From NCBI GenBank assembly GCA_026770025.1, contig JAMXDE010000022.1:992001-1056000 (forward strand): a stretch of 64,000 bases of DNA, written 5' to 3'. Under the pieces are notes generated by a model. That model saw only the letters and a program-made list of their open reading frames with translations, had not been told where the DNA came from and ran no database searches. Source of the stretch: Craspedostauros australis. Taxonomy: Eukaryota; Bacillariophyta; Bacillariophyceae; Mastogloiales; Achnanthaceae. Position numbers and translations under genes: made by a program. Positions 17,662 to 29,300 of the stretch are shown here, piece after piece (position 1 is the first letter of the stretch; each line of letters begins with the position of its first letter).

Positions 17662-19890
17662 ATGTCTCTCTTCGGATCTGCGCCATCCATGATGGGGTCT
17701 GCCGTATCGCCGTCTGCTTCCTCCCATGGCCCAGCCAGACCAGGCGCTGATCCTCCGCCAGCTGCTGCCAGTGACAGCGCGAGTTCCGACCCGCAGTCTC
17801 GGTCGTCAGAGGAAGTTCGAGACAAGGGGCAAGTCCAGCAAACGCAACCTGGAATCGGGAGCTTTGACAGACTGTCATGGAGAATGCTGCCTCCAGAAAG
17901 CTACAGTGATTGGACCATCCAAGTCGTTCGGCAGAGCCACGATCAGACAACAGTGTCAGCGACAGCAACAACAACGACGACGGTCACCGCTGTTGCTGGC
18001 AGCAATACGGCGGACGACGGCAATGGAAATCAACAGCAAGAGGAGACTGACATCAATCATCACAGCAATCGCGAGGCTATCTGTTCCATCGATACGTATC
18101 ACGTCCATCGCAGCGTCCTCGCAGTTGGTCCCAGACATTCCGAGTACTTCGCCGCGCAATTCCAGCTCTCGATGCAAGAGAATCAATCGCAGACGTCGCG
18201 CATCGCGCTGGAATCGGACTGCGCCGACGTCTTTCCGACGCTCCTTGACTTTGTCTACTCCACCGAAAATCCATTCCCTTGCACCCTCACGCCGCACACT
18301 GCCACGGCGTTGTACAGCCTCGCGCAGTACCTCGACATACCGAGGTTGCGGCAGATGGTGCATTCGTACTACAAGAAGCACGTCAGCATGGCCAGGATCT
18401 CACAGTTCCTGGATTGCGCGTATCATCATCGGGCCATCCCGCTCTTGCAAGTCGCCATGGATACCTGCGTGCATTATCTGCTGCAGCTGCAGCCGTCGAC
18501 GGCCAAGCACATGCATCCACACATTCTGTGGAAGATGCTGCAGATTAACGTGGGTCTGACCAACAGGATCGCGGACGATGATGATCATGATCACCATGAC
18601 AGATATGATACGAATGGGTCCGAAAGTCGTGGCGCTGAAGAGTTGCCCAATCTCACCGAAGAAAGTGCAGCTGCTGACGTTCCAGTTCGGAAGGATTCGA
18701 TGCGGCCACTTCGGCGGACATTTAGCTGGCATACCAGCCAACTTGTTGCGGCATGTGGGAGAGAGCAGCACCGGCGCTTGGTGAAGTCGATGTCCGAAGG
18801 TGTTCTTGACGCAACTCTCAATTTCCCTCATCAACAAACTGATGCGAAGACATCGGACATCGCCATTCCGCAAAACAGTGCTTCATCGGCGCCATCTCCA
18901 ACCAATCTTCATGAATCGTCCAGCGCCCACGATGGAGCTGAATGCACTGAGCTGCACACAGATACCGAGACGTGGAATCGAGAAATCTTTGATCGGTTGA
19001 CGCACGTCAGTCTTTTGCCGTACCTCGAGCCGTCATCGGCGGTCTACTTGCTTAGCCTCGACGCTGCGCTGAGGAACATGGACGACGATGGAAGCAGCAG
19101 CGGCATGAACAATCCCGGCCAACCCTATCCAGCTCCCCCCATCACCTGCCTTCAGCGACGTTGCATCCAAGCCATCAACAGCGAATGGAAGACGTTGCGT
19201 AAGTCCGGACAGTCCTGCGCTTCGTTTGCGCACGCCATGAACACGATCCCATCCCATGTTCTCCTCGAAGTGCTGTTCTATTCCACGAACGACGCAAACA
19301 TCGAGGTGCTGCGATGCATCTCCAAGACCGCGTCCGTGTCCAGCAAAGCCAACGCGACGACCACCATTTACAAGCACCAGGTGGAATCCAAGTTCGAACC
19401 ACCGCCGCGATGTTTGGTCCAGAATGCGGGTTGGTCTCAGGTGAACAGCGTGTATCTTAGGGATGGATTGTACCAGGGCGTCCCGATGTACACATCCATT
19501 TTGCCACCAAGATCCGATGAGAGCATGGACCATGGTGGGGTGATTTGCATCTTCCAATGCTTCGTGGGGAAAGTCCAGCGCGGAGATGATGACAGCCTTC
19601 CTGGAATCTCCTCGAACACGGTCACGGCAACTGGCAACAACAGCACTTCACGCAACTTTGGTGCGGGTTGGGCCTACCCGGACCTTCGGGGTGGCCTGGC
19701 TGCTGCGGACGGCAACCGAACGAGACGGTGGTTCATGTCGGTCATACCAAGGGATGGCCATGCAGGCAGCGGTAGGAACATCGATTTGTATTCGGCGGCC
19801 GTGAGCAACCATTGCGTCGTCTTTCCTCCGAGGGCTGGATGGACGGCGGTTCGAGAGAAGATGGACCCTGTACCTACAGTGCTATTCTGA
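17662..19890 (+). CDS. BTB/POZ-BACK domain protein
   Basis: 742 aa, intronless, ATG at 17662. After a Ser/Pro-rich and Thr-rich leader, a BTB/POZ domain occupies about residues 140-240: the family's entry YHVHRSVLAVGPRHSEYF, then FPTLLDFVYS and ALYSLAQYLDIPRLRQMV. A BACK-like helical segment follows (FLDCAYHHRAIPLL, then CVHYLLQLQPS). The C-terminal ~250 residues include SHVLLEVLFYSTNDANIEVL and a beta-rich end without a recognised domain. BTB-BACK proteins commonly dimerise and act as substrate adaptors for cullin-3 ubiquitin ligases. Whether this one does is inference. Confidence 0.85.
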   Translation: MSLFGSAPSMMGSAVSPSASSHGPARPGADPPPAAASDSASSDPQSRSSEEVRDKGQVQQTQPGIGSFDRLSWRMLPPESYSDWTIQVVRQSHDQTTVSATATTTTTVTAVAGSNTADDGNGNQQQEETDINHHSNREAICSIDTYHVHRSVLAVGPRHSEYFAAQFQLSMQENQSQTSRIALESDCADVFPTLLDFVYSTENPFPCTLTPHTATALYSLAQYLDIPRLRQMVHSYYKKHVSMARISQFLDCAYHHRAIPLLQVAMDTCVHYLLQLQPSTAKHMHPHILWKMLQINVGLTNRIADDDDHDHHDRYDTNGSESRGAEELPNLTEESAAADVPVRKDSMRPLRRTFSWHTSQLVAACGREQHRRLVKSMSEGVLDATLNFPHQQTDAKTSDIAIPQNSASSAPSPTNLHESSSAHDGAECTELHTDTETWNREIFDRLTHVSLLPYLEPSSAVYLLSLDAALRNMDDDGSSSGMNNPGQPYPAPPITCLQRRCIQAINSEWKTLRKSGQSCASFAHAMNTIPSHVLLEVLFYSTNDANIEVLRCISKTASVSSKANATTTIYKHQVESKFEPPPRCLVQNAGWSQVNSVYLRDGLYQGVPMYTSILPPRSDESMDHGGVICIFQCFVGKVQRGDDDSLPGISSNTVTATGNNSTSRNFGAGWAYPDLRGGLAAADGNRTRRWFMSVIPRDGHAGSGRNIDLYSAAVSNHCVVFPPRAGWTAVREKMDPVPTVLF

Positions 19891-20898
19891 AGTGGCTCCG
19901 CAATATGTACTCTACTCGTACTAGTGCTATTTAATGGTAGGTAAGTAGCAGTTACTTCTGTCCCAGCGAATGACTGTTGGTGCCTTCGACGATGACTTGC
20001 ATGTTCAGCGCTGGCTCGATCTCGTCGCACTGGGGACGAGAGAGAGCGCGCTTGCTTGTCGAGGTGTCCGCAACACGGCGCGTCTGGGTTCGATTCGGTG
20101 CACTCCACTGCGCAGCACTGCGCTGCACTGCAATGAGGGCATGATGTTGTCCTCGTGGTCAGCACAGAGAGGAGATGACCAACTAGATAAATGTGCATGA
20201 GACCATACGATACATCTGCATGTTTGTGCGTGAATTCGTGAGTCTGCATTCGGTCTCCACAAGCATCAGCGAGCATGCCTTGCGGATGGCATTTGGCCGT
20301 ATCTATTCGCGTGCATCAGATGAGCAATCGCGGCCTCACGATTTTCCAGATTGTGCATCGTTGGCGTTCGCTGGATGAGGAGACAAGCCAGTTGTCCTGC
20401 TGATTGCGACATGCGGTGCAGCGCTCTGTGGACCTGCGTCCCAGGCCTGGCATCCTGTTTTGGTGACTTTCGTGACGGAGGTGCGGAGCAGCAGCGATCG
20501 TGAATGGCCGGCCAGATGAATCAGCAACCGCCGAGTGATTTGGTTACATGGGAATCGATCGCTGGCAGACGATGCATTTGTGCCGATCGCGTCGGCGAAT
20601 TGAGTGCCCCCGCATACTCGTCCATATCAATGATTCTTTTGGTTTCCGTCTGCCGCGGCATGGGTTTTCGAGTGCAACGTTCCGCGTGTTTGTCGCGACC
20701 AAGAGTCAGATTCCAACGAGGCGTCGCCCCATGCTCTTGTCCCGCTGGGTGTCACCACAGGGCCATTGCATAGCCCCATTATCAGTGCGCCATGATCGGC
20801 CTCGCTCATGGATCAAATGGCGAGAAGGCTTGCCCGCAGGAATGAAGTCCACGCGGACTTTCTGTGTGCGATGAGAGTTGAAAAGACAACTATTCAGC
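19891..20898. other. Convergent intergenic region (1.0 kb)
   Basis: This lies between the 3' ends of the BTB gene (plus) and the membrane protein gene (minus). Open frames on both strands (for example 19674-20276 minus and 20548-20874 plus) overlap each other or the BTB gene and carry no recognisable motif. I see no supported gene. Confidence 0.5.
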
Positions 20899-22382
20899 TC
20901 ATATCAAGGTCGTTTTGGGTGGCCGTTGCGGTGACGGTCGGGCTGGTGTTCCCGGTACCGACAACGTGCCGACCGTCGATCCCATCATGGCAGAATCGAA
21001 CGAGCGCGATGTCTGGTCAATCATCTGGATCTCTCTTGCGGATCCATGCGAAAGCGGTGTCATGATCGATGTGGTGGTGCCAAGCGACTTGTCGTCTGGG
21101 ACTTGTTCATCCGGGGCCAAGACCGTTCCATTTCTCGTCGTGCGATGGTAGTGATATCGTCGCACCACCTGGGTGGAATTGGTGCTGGCCCCGGACACGG
21201 AGTAGTTGCTGCCTGCGACAGATGAAGGCATGCCTCCCGCTTCTCCGACGCTGCCAGGACCACCTCGTCGACTCTTGCTGCGATGCCGGCCATGTGTGAT
21301 GAGACATAACGAAAAGGTGGTCAAGAAGAGCAGCAGCGCTCCGCCGAGCAGCCAGGATCCCTTGGATTGCCGGCGCTTTGCGAGGTCCAACATGGCGATC
21401 GTACCCGTTGTGGCGCATCCCAGCAAATGGCCGTCACCTCCATCCGCAAATTGAATCGATACATCAGGTGTGAATTGAAGATCCTGATCGCGCAGAAATT
21501 GTGGAACTCGGAAGGTTGTGTAGAGCTGGTAGGAACCTGCCACCAGAGGGCAAGACGCTCCGTAGCGGTAAACGTTGACATCCGACGAATGGTCGCCAGC
21601 TTCGCTGTGGTACATGAGCGATCTAAAGTTGCAGAGGCTCGTCTTGGTGTGGATCCTCTTCGAGTATCCGTAGAAACTGGCCTGGAACGAAAGCAGAATG
21701 CCAGAATCGAAGCTGTTCTTTGGTAGCAACCGGACTGCGTTGTGCAAGCAACGCAATGCAATGGGTGTGAAGGGATGAATGGAGAGGGTGCAGTGTGAAT
21801 GAGAGAGGACAGCGCAGAAATCACTGTCGGATGAGACGAACACCAAGGCATCGGAGCGAGTCTCGTTGAGTCTAGTTGAGTCTATGCGGTCCACGAGTAG
21901 GTCGTATTGAGGAGGAGGAGGACCGCCCAGCCGAGCTCCCAGCCAAGCTCCCTGCCTGTCGTCACATGTCGACCCATTTCGACACATCTCGAGACCAACG
22001 CCAGCAGCAACTTACAATTGATTGCCAATTTCGCGTAATCTCCCGGCAGACAGACGATCGCATCCTTGTAGGGATCCTCGGCATCATCGTCCTGGCTGCT
22101 GCGGTTGTCATCTTCATTGTCATCCTCGTTGTTGCCGCTGTTTCGCTCCTCTCCCCATGCCTCTGGACTGTCGCAGACCAGCGCCACTTCGTCCACCACC
22201 AGCGGAGCGTTGCGAATGGCCGATGGGCACTGCAAAGAGATGACCTGCTTGCCCTTGCGATCATCCACGACGTCTGCCTGCGCCAGAGAAGCCTGCTCGA
22301 TCACGGTGCTCCAACACAGCAGCAATGACAGCAGACACATCCACGAATGCCATCTGCAGCATTGCCATCTCCTGAGAGCCAT
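20899..22382 (-). CDS. Single-pass type I membrane protein, unknown function (2 exons)
   Basis: Exon 1 is 22382-22016 and exon 2 is 21734-20899. The 281-bp intron has a GTAAGT donor and a CGCAG acceptor, in phase, giving about 400 aa. The ATG at 22382 was chosen because it opens a signal peptide (MCLLSLLLCWSTVIEQASLAQA). The lumenal part has an acidic Asn/Asp tract and several Cys residues (VCLPGDYAKLAIN, ASCPLVAGSYQLYTTFRVP). A single transmembrane helix, GSWLLGGALLLFLTTFSLCL, is followed by basic stop-transfer residues and a ~120-residue Ser/Thr-rich cytosolic tail with possible SH3-like Pro sites at the end (PARPSPQRPPK). The extracellular layout is receptor-like, but no family is recognised. 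Confidence 0.7.
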
Positions 22383-23033
22383 TGCAGCTGCGAAGCCCGT
22401 TCCTTCCTTTCCAACCTGCGCTCGATCGGCAATGTGGATTCCCAACGCCTTCCTTCCTTCCTTCTTCCTTCGGGATGCCTTTGGATCGAGTACTCTGCTC
22501 CGCCTTCTCTCTTTGCGTCTCTCGGCAACCTTCACAAATCGCACGATGCCTTTTCTCCACAAAACATCCGTACTATGGCGTGAGTCACCATGGTACAGTT
22601 GCGCGATGACGCGATTTTGAAATTGGGTGCGGACACGCTCGGTGGAGACCGTTTCCTCCGTTATCGCCAAAACCGTTCGATGTTCGTCAATAGCCTGCGT
22701 CTTTAATCTAGAGAGATTATCTCGTGGGGATGGATCGCAACATCGGTGCGCCACAGGCGATCAAGCCAAATCCACGACATGAGTGCAACTATCCTGAGTT
22801 GCGATAGCTCTCCTTCAGATCAGGATGTATCATTCTATTTATATTATACTCTCTAGAGATTGGTTGGGGGTCGCGCGGTACGTCCATCGATAGAATCAAT
22901 GAAGTCATGTGCTGTGGCATGTGACGGCACCTATCCTGCGACACGATGCATGCCTTTGCATTCACCTGTTCCGTTCTACATAATAGAATAATTCAGAGCA
23001 CTGCAGGGTCGGTTCAGAGGCATCACGGACCTC
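22383..23033. other. Upstream region of the membrane protein gene, no gene seen
   Basis: About 650 bp of putative promoter. It contains an A/T-rich TATA-like patch near 22836-22850 and ends at the left arm of the tRNA inverted repeat. Confidence 0.4.
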
Positions 23034-23196
23034 TGCCGCAAAAGAGAAATGAATTCAGAGCTGAATGATGGTGGAAGTGCTTGCAATCGACATGGAAGGT
23101 TGGTGATGGCAAGCACAGCAACAAGAAATGAGGACTCGGAGAAGCCTTGAAAATGTTGTGGGTTGTGTGCAAATGAGCGCGGTTGTTTGTCGCAAC

Positions 23197-23202
23197 AAAA
23201 AA
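23197..23202 (-). terminator. Pol III T6 terminator of tRNA-Gln
   Basis: A run of six T on the minus strand begins 2 nt after the tRNA 3' end. Confidence 0.75.
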
Positions 23203-23204
23203 TA

Positions 23205-23276
23205 TTCTCCTGCCCGGATTCGAACCGAGGATGCTTGATTCAAAGTCAAGAGTGATAACCACTTCACTACAGGAGA
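23205..23276 (-). tRNA. tRNA-Gln (anticodon TTG)
   Basis: 72 nt including the discriminator base A. The acceptor stem is TCTCCTG/CAGGAGA. The anticodon stem CTTGA/TCAAG encloses the loop CTTTGAA, giving anticodon TTG. The T-arm carries GGTTCGAATCC (B box). No intron and no encoded CCA. Confidence 0.95.
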
Positions 23277-23729
23277 ATCAATTTGGCATATGTGGCGAAA
23301 AACAACATCATATACTGTGATTTGTTGAAGTGTAGCACAAGCGACAGGCTACTTCTTGTTGTCGAGCGCAAATGCTGAAAGGACAGGGGAGTCGAGAATC
23401 ACACATCCCAATCTCAGATTCGTTCAATCTGTTTCGGATGGACAGAGAGTAGAGTAGATCACTGCCTTTTCCTTGGTGATGATTGTGCACACCTTCAGCA
23501 AAATCGTCAGGAAGACTTGTATGCCCATTGTTCCATATCGTTCATGAGGCGACACTTGCCATCCGTTCCCCTCTTTCTCTGTTGGCATTCATGATCGTTG
23601 CTGTTTCTAATGAACGCCGGAAGACCTCTTCCTTTGCACAATACATTTGGAGACACATGTGACCGCAGCATGCGCCGACGGCTGCCAGCTTTGGCGCACG
23701 AATGAAAACGCATTGGAAACAACGCAGAG

Positions 23730-24705
23730 TGCCTCAAAGAGCCGGACCCCAAAAATTGGTTACAATTGGTTACATTTGGTTACAATTGGTTACAGATTTT
23801 GGATCCAATTTTCCCGATCTCAGACTTAAAGTTATAGACACTCAATCGAATATCTCTTTACATCTACGTAAACTTAAGACTCAGGGCTATCCAGGAAAGC
23901 AATAACATTATCTTGTTGTTACTACCATCTTGTCGATCTTTATCTGTTTGTTGACCCCATTGGTGTGGTTTTGCCTTCGGACGACGGACAGACCGGGTTT
24001 TTTTTGGATCCCGTTGGTTACAGTTGGTTACACGTAGAATTCTACAGGAGTCCGGTAGGATCATGCCTCTGTTGTTCGAGAAATTCGACTCTCCATCTTT
24101 GAAGTCTCCGGACTTAGCGGTCTTTGGCTCAATCTGTACAATAGATATCATTTAAGAATCCTCTCTCTGAGGCGGTCACGAACATATGGTCTATATGTTG
24201 TTTGAGTGCGATGGTATGGTGGTATGCTTGCGTTTAGTGCTCCCCTGGAGGTCGGAATGATATTTGACCACTCGGATCCCCAATTTCGGTGGCAAGTTTG
24301 GAGAAATCTGGTTCCAACACCTGCGTCATCGTGACGTCAGCGATGGTTGGAACACTTCTTTGGACCAATCAGAATAAGAAAACATGGCAATCAGAAGCCA
24401 AAAACGTCCGTGAATGATGGGGGTGCTTGATGAATGGCATCAGTGCTCACCGAGCAAGAGAGCAACAGACACCAAACTTTAGTTTTGTATATATAAACGC
24501 CATATGATGCTACTATAGAGAGACGAGTACAGGATGGTCCATACGAGCTAAGTCCGGAGAGTTTAACTTTGGTTGATGCTGTTTTTGGCCTTTTTTGTTC
24601 GGGACTTACGTAGAACGTGTACCACGATCTACACGACATTATTCTTGTAACCAACTGTAACCAACTGTAACCAAAAAAATTGGTTACAGCCGGCTCTTTG
24701 AGGCA
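23730..24705. mobile_element. 976-bp non-autonomous TIR transposon (MITE-like)
   Basis: Perfect 16-bp terminal inverted repeats (TGCCTCAAAGAGCCGG) bound the element, with AGAG on both outer sides (23726-23729 and 24706-24709) as a probable 4-bp target duplication. Inside each terminus are subterminal repeats of a 10-bp unit (TTGGTTACA plus one base): four at 23754-23794, three in reverse plus one forward at about 24646-24688, and two near 24014-24033. No open frame inside looks like a transposase, so the element would need a trans-acting enzyme. It lies in the spacer of the tRNA inverted repeat. I cannot assign a superfamily from the termini. Confidence 0.75.
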
Positions 24706-24960
24706 AGAGCTTCCTCCCACGTCATAATCTGGCCAGCGAACACTGCCGAGGTTGCCCTGACAACCAAGATCATGGGACAGTCATCAGCTCGCACGCGAAC
24801 TGTGCGTCATTTATGGAATAATAGTTGGGAATATATGGTCCTCGACTCCCCTGTCCACCCAGTAGTTGCGCTTGACAACAAGGAATAGCCTCTCAATTTT
24901 TCTGCGCTTCCACAACACACATTATTTAGTATTCATTTTCACCACATATCCCAAATTGAT

Positions 24961-25032
24961 TCTCCTGTAGTGAAGTGGTTATCACTCTTGACTTTGAATC
25001 AAGCATCCTCGGTTCGAATCCGGGCAGGAGAA
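24961..25032 (+). tRNA. tRNA-Gln (anticodon TTG), second copy
   Basis: Identical in sequence to the copy at 23205-23276 but on the plus strand: same TCTCCTG acceptor stem, TTG anticodon and B box. Confidence 0.95.
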
Positions 25033-25034
25033 TA

Positions 25035-25040
25035 TTTTTT
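25035..25040 (+). terminator. Pol III T6 terminator of the second tRNA-Gln
   Basis: A run of six T begins 2 nt after the tRNA discriminator base. Confidence 0.75.
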
Positions 25041-25196
25041 GTTGCGACAAACAACCGCGCTCATTTGAACGCTACCGCAACATTTTCAGGCGTTCTCCGT
25101 GCTCTCATTTCTTCTTGTTGGACTATTTGTCATCATGTCGATTGCAAGCACTTCCACCATCATTCAGCTCTGAATTCCTTTCTCTTTTGCGGATGC

Positions 25197-26395
25197 TGAG
25201 GGTCTTGATACCTCTCACACAAGCGCCACACCGCCGGAAGAACGAATGGAGTACTTAACGGAATTGCAGTTGTCACTTGCGACACCGCGAATGTATTATA
25301 CCTGTACCCGGATCAGTCTCCCAAGACACTCATTCATCTCTGTCATTCTCTCTCGCTGGAGACACCGCAAAGGCACACATCGGCACACCTATTCTCTCGC
25401 TTGCCGACGCCACAACCAAGACGGTTTCATTTCGGACGCGCCACGTGTTCTGTCTCACACTCCCATCGCTGTCTTGCAGCTGTGGTCTTGGAAGTGGATG
25501 AAGCATCCGTTGCATCCGCTTTCCTCTCCTCCTTCTTGGTGCTTCTCGCAACATTGGCGTGGGTTCGGTTCCCTTTTCTTGGTGCTCTGATTGGTCGGGC
25601 GCTGGTGGGAGTTTTGAGAAGGTTGCTTGGCGCCAAGAATCGGTGGGAGTCTTCGACAAAATTAGCCAGAGAACGCTTTTCGCTGCTTTCGCCCACAAAA
25701 TGGCGCGAACAAGAATCTTGTCGGGCGGATCGCGTGGCTGTTCGATCGGATGCACACTGTGAATGGAATGCAGAGAGGGGCATCCCACGGATCTTGGCAA
25801 GATGATTGGCGAGGGACAAACTGTGCTGCCGATCTTGCTTGCTGCTTCTCTGCGGATCGGCAGCGTCGGTCTTGGGTCATAAATACTATCGTTCCACGAT
25901 CATGTGCCACGCAGACGCATCTACGGGACAGCGATTGTGTGGAATAAGTATCTTGCTGGGTGCAACTCGGACTTTGCGCCTTCCACTTGCGAAAGTGTTG
26001 TCGAAATCGCAGCACGAACCACACAGAAGCAGCGTACAGTGCATGCAACAGAGAGCCACAGCACAACAATACTCGTATGCAGAAGCACACACAATCTCGA
26101 TCACATCGCAAGCACAATCGGTGAGTGAGCTCTCCGCTGACGACGATGATGATGATGATGCGAGGCGACGTGACCTGGGTGCGCGGTTGTTGCTGCTTGT
26201 TGCCATGGAGGTGCGCGCCAATTTGGACTTTGAATGGAGGAGATCTCACTGCTGCATCTCATCTTCTTTCGTTTGATCGTTCTTCACTCCAACTCAATTC
26301 AATCCAGTTCAACTCAGCAACAGCAGACCATCACTTTGAGGGACGCACGAGCATCGCAGGAACTCATCCAAGCTTTGAGACTGCCATCTGCCATC
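25197..26395. other. Intergenic and probable 5' UTR region (1.2 kb)
   Basis: Frames of 130-195 codons occur on both strands here (25330-25800 minus, 25662-26249 minus, 25806-26276 plus) but are mutually overlapping and compositionally unremarkable. A CTTGGCGCCAAG palindrome lies at about 25627-25638. I support no gene. Confidence 0.45.
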
Positions 26396-29300
26396 ATGCC
26401 TCCCATGAAACGGAGAGGATCGTTACCCATTTCGCAAAAGGGCGCCAAACGCCAGAGATCCGACGGACAATACGGCGACGTGGAGGTGTCCGAGGAAGAT
26501 GCCATCCTGGTCCGTCTGGATGAGTTCACCGACCAGGATATCATCTGCGGCCGCTCCACCGACAAGAAGCTGAGGGGGAACCAGGCCTTCCGCGAGCTGA
26601 TCCACGCCAACCACGGCAGATACATCGCTGCCGCCTGCATGAAAGTGGCGAGGAAGAAGTCGGGCAAGAGGTCGAGCAAGAAGGCCATCACCGAGCGGCC
26701 CAACGAGATCACCAAGTACGACATCAACATGGAGATCGTGAACCGCGTGAAGGCGTCCGGTGGTCGGTTCCTCTGCAAGGACGGCGGGGACGACTGTTGG
26801 TACGTCATGTCAGACTGCCGCGCCGTGAAGAAGACAGCGCAGGGCTTCCGCGATGTCAAGAAGACGGAGCACACGAAGCGGCAGTGGAACACCCAGCTGG
26901 CCGATGTCATCTTTCCCGTCTTTCCTCTCGCGGGGAGTCTCGCGGTCTCTCCCATGCCGCCACCCAGGCTTCCACCGCAGTCTTCCGCCGCACTCGCGGA
27001 CACCCACAAGGTTCGTGCGACTGAGAGGAAGAGGAAGAACGCCGCTCAGCGCATCGGCAAGCTTGCCCGTCGCGCCAAACCCCGCAGACTCACGAAGCGT
27101 CTCGTTTCCCACTCGAACCGACGAGCGGCAGAGCCAACGCAGGACGGAGCTGTCGAACCTGCCTTCTTTGCGAACTCGCAGCTGCTCCACACCGACGTGA
27201 TCGTCTACTACAAGCCCAGCGCCGATCCAGAGCACTCCAGCGTCGAACCGCCCGACACGCACTGGCCCAAGCCCATCTACGGCTACCTCATCAAGCACTA
27301 CGCATCCCTGATCAAGCGCTGCAGCAAGACGCGCCAGCTCGAGCTCAGCATCTCCATCCTCCAAGAGCTGCGCCAGACCTTCGACGCTCGCTTCGTGGCG
27401 AACATCCCGCACCCATGGGACGGTCGTGACGCGCAGTCCACGCAGCAACGTCCGAAAGACACTTGGAGGGTGATGAGCGACTACGAGGCACGTCGCAAGA
27501 TCATCGACGCCCTTCTGCTGCCGCTGTCCATGGCGCAGTCCACCCACTGGGCTGTGCCTGACTTCGCAAGCTCTGTTCCTGCTCCTGTTCCTGTCCCTCC
27601 CCTGGTTTCCCGGGACCAGCTCAGCTCTTCCCACGCTCAGGACGCGCCCATGTTCAAGCCCATCGTGGACTACCACTGCCATGAGCTTCGTCTGTTCAAA
27701 TCGCGCTTTGAGCCGGAGCCCGCTTCGCCCGAACCGCGCTCGGACACGCCCGATGACGAGGATCCGCTCATGCCCGAGGGGGTTCTGCGAGGATGGTTCC
27801 AAGAGTTGCAGCTGACTGACGTCATCGTCTTCTACCACGAGATCCGCTACTCTGACGACAACCCGTCCAGCAGGGCAAGATCTCCGCCCCCAACATCACC
27901 GGGGACGAGAGTCATGCACGGCATCATCCAGTGGAATGCCCGGAAGCTGTCGAAGCTGAAGTCCTCCAGCCACGGCTCGAAGGCCGGCGAGCCTAGTCCC
28001 ACGAGTCAAGACTACCGCGAGGCGGCGCGCGGCATCGCCTTGTCCCTGCACAAGTGCAACGTAGGCTTCTACGCCTGCATCTTGGACCCCTCGCCGTCGC
28101 ATCACCTAGCAGCAGGCATCGTCTGCATGTCCCCCTACTCGTGGTACAAGATCAGCAAGGAGATGACCATCGACTGGCTGATGCTCCAGCTGGAGCAGGC
28201 CGTCGAAACGCCTGGCGAGCGAGGAGGCAACCTTCCGCTTCCGGACGAGTCCAGCTTCACCAGCATCTGCCAGTGGCTGTTGCCCTTCTCCAAGCTCCGC
28301 CCTCCCTCCCAACAGCCTCCTCACGCACAGGATGCTTCCTTGGCCTCCACGCTCTTGTCCATGGACCGCAATCGTCCGAGCAGCAACGGCATCGCTCCCA
28401 GCAACGCAACCTTCAACATCCCCACGGCGGACGAAGCCATGCCATCGACCTTCATCGACCAGAAGCAGCGACGGCACTCTGGCTACCTCGCATTCCGATG
28501 GATGCTCCACAACGCCTACCGCGAACGACAGTCGCCCAAGAACCCAGGAGGGTCTCAGAACCGCAAGGTTGCCATGAACCTCATCCAGCAGATCGAACGC
28601 ACCGGCGGCCTCTTCGTCGAGCGAAACGTGGCCTCTGCCCAACCTTGGGTTGCATTGTGTCCCACTCGACGCGATGCCGCCGTCAAGATGCGGTTCATCA
28701 AGACATTCGCCTACATCCGCAAGTCTCCCGCAACCTGGGAATTCGGTCTTGGCAGTCTGGACTTTCGCGATCTGTGCACCTGCGCCTCCGAAGGCTGGGA
28801 TGCGAGCCTTCCCTGGCCAAGCCGGTCGTCGTCGTCTTCGCCACTGTCATCTCTGTGGACGCAGGCAGGGCACAAGATCTTCGCCAGGATGCCGTACGAG
28901 ACCATCCGCAAGAAGAGGGCCATCGCATTCACCTTGCCTCCCTCCCCTCTGCGTGCTTCCGGCCACCCGAGATCCAAGTCCGGGCAATCGAATGGGAGAG
29001 GCTCGGCCAAGGGTGAGAGCGGTGCTTCGACTCCCGCCGCAACACAGCAAGGGTTCGTTGGCCGGAGAAGGTCGTTCGAAGTGCTCGACGACGCGACCAA
29101 CAGGATGGTTCTGGCGAACATCTTCGTTCCCGACAAGCCAGAGCTCGCTCGCGTCAAATCCAACTACTCAACGGATGATGCCGCGAGTCCTCTGAATGAA
29201 TGCATCAGGACTGCCGGCACCGCCTCCGACGTCTTGTCCACATCCATCGGCGTGAGCAAATCACCAGCGCGGGCTGCAGCTCGGCACTGCGGCTCGAAGC

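Larger units (their letters stand above)
23034..23400 (-). repeat. Left arm of a ~360-bp inverted repeat carrying tRNA-Gln
   Basis: The arm includes the tRNA gene, about 170 bp of its 3' flank (up to the CTTTTGCG block at about 23034) and about 120 bp of 5' flank (GGACAGGGGAGTCGAG near 23380). The same sequence in reverse order and orientation is at 24836-25196. The tRNA portions are identical, and the flanks match with substitutions and small indels. Confidence 0.8.
24836..25196 (+). repeat. Right arm of the tRNA-Gln inverted repeat
   Basis: Inverted partner of 23034-23400. It shares the CTCGACTCCCCTGTCC block, the whole tRNA gene, the downstream GTTGCGACAAACAACCGCGC block and the AAGCACTTCCACCATCATTC block. 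Confidence 0.8.

Noticed and set aside
19674-20276. 200-codon minus-strand frame
   Set aside because: Overlaps the 3' end of the BTB gene antisense and shows no recognisable motif.
24391-24720. 109-codon minus-strand frame within the TIR element as a transposase
   Set aside because: It runs across the terminal inverted repeat and has no DDE-like pattern.
25662-26249. 195-codon minus-strand frame
   Set aside because: No domain; overlaps competing frames on both strands in the probable 5' region of the DUF6824-like gene.
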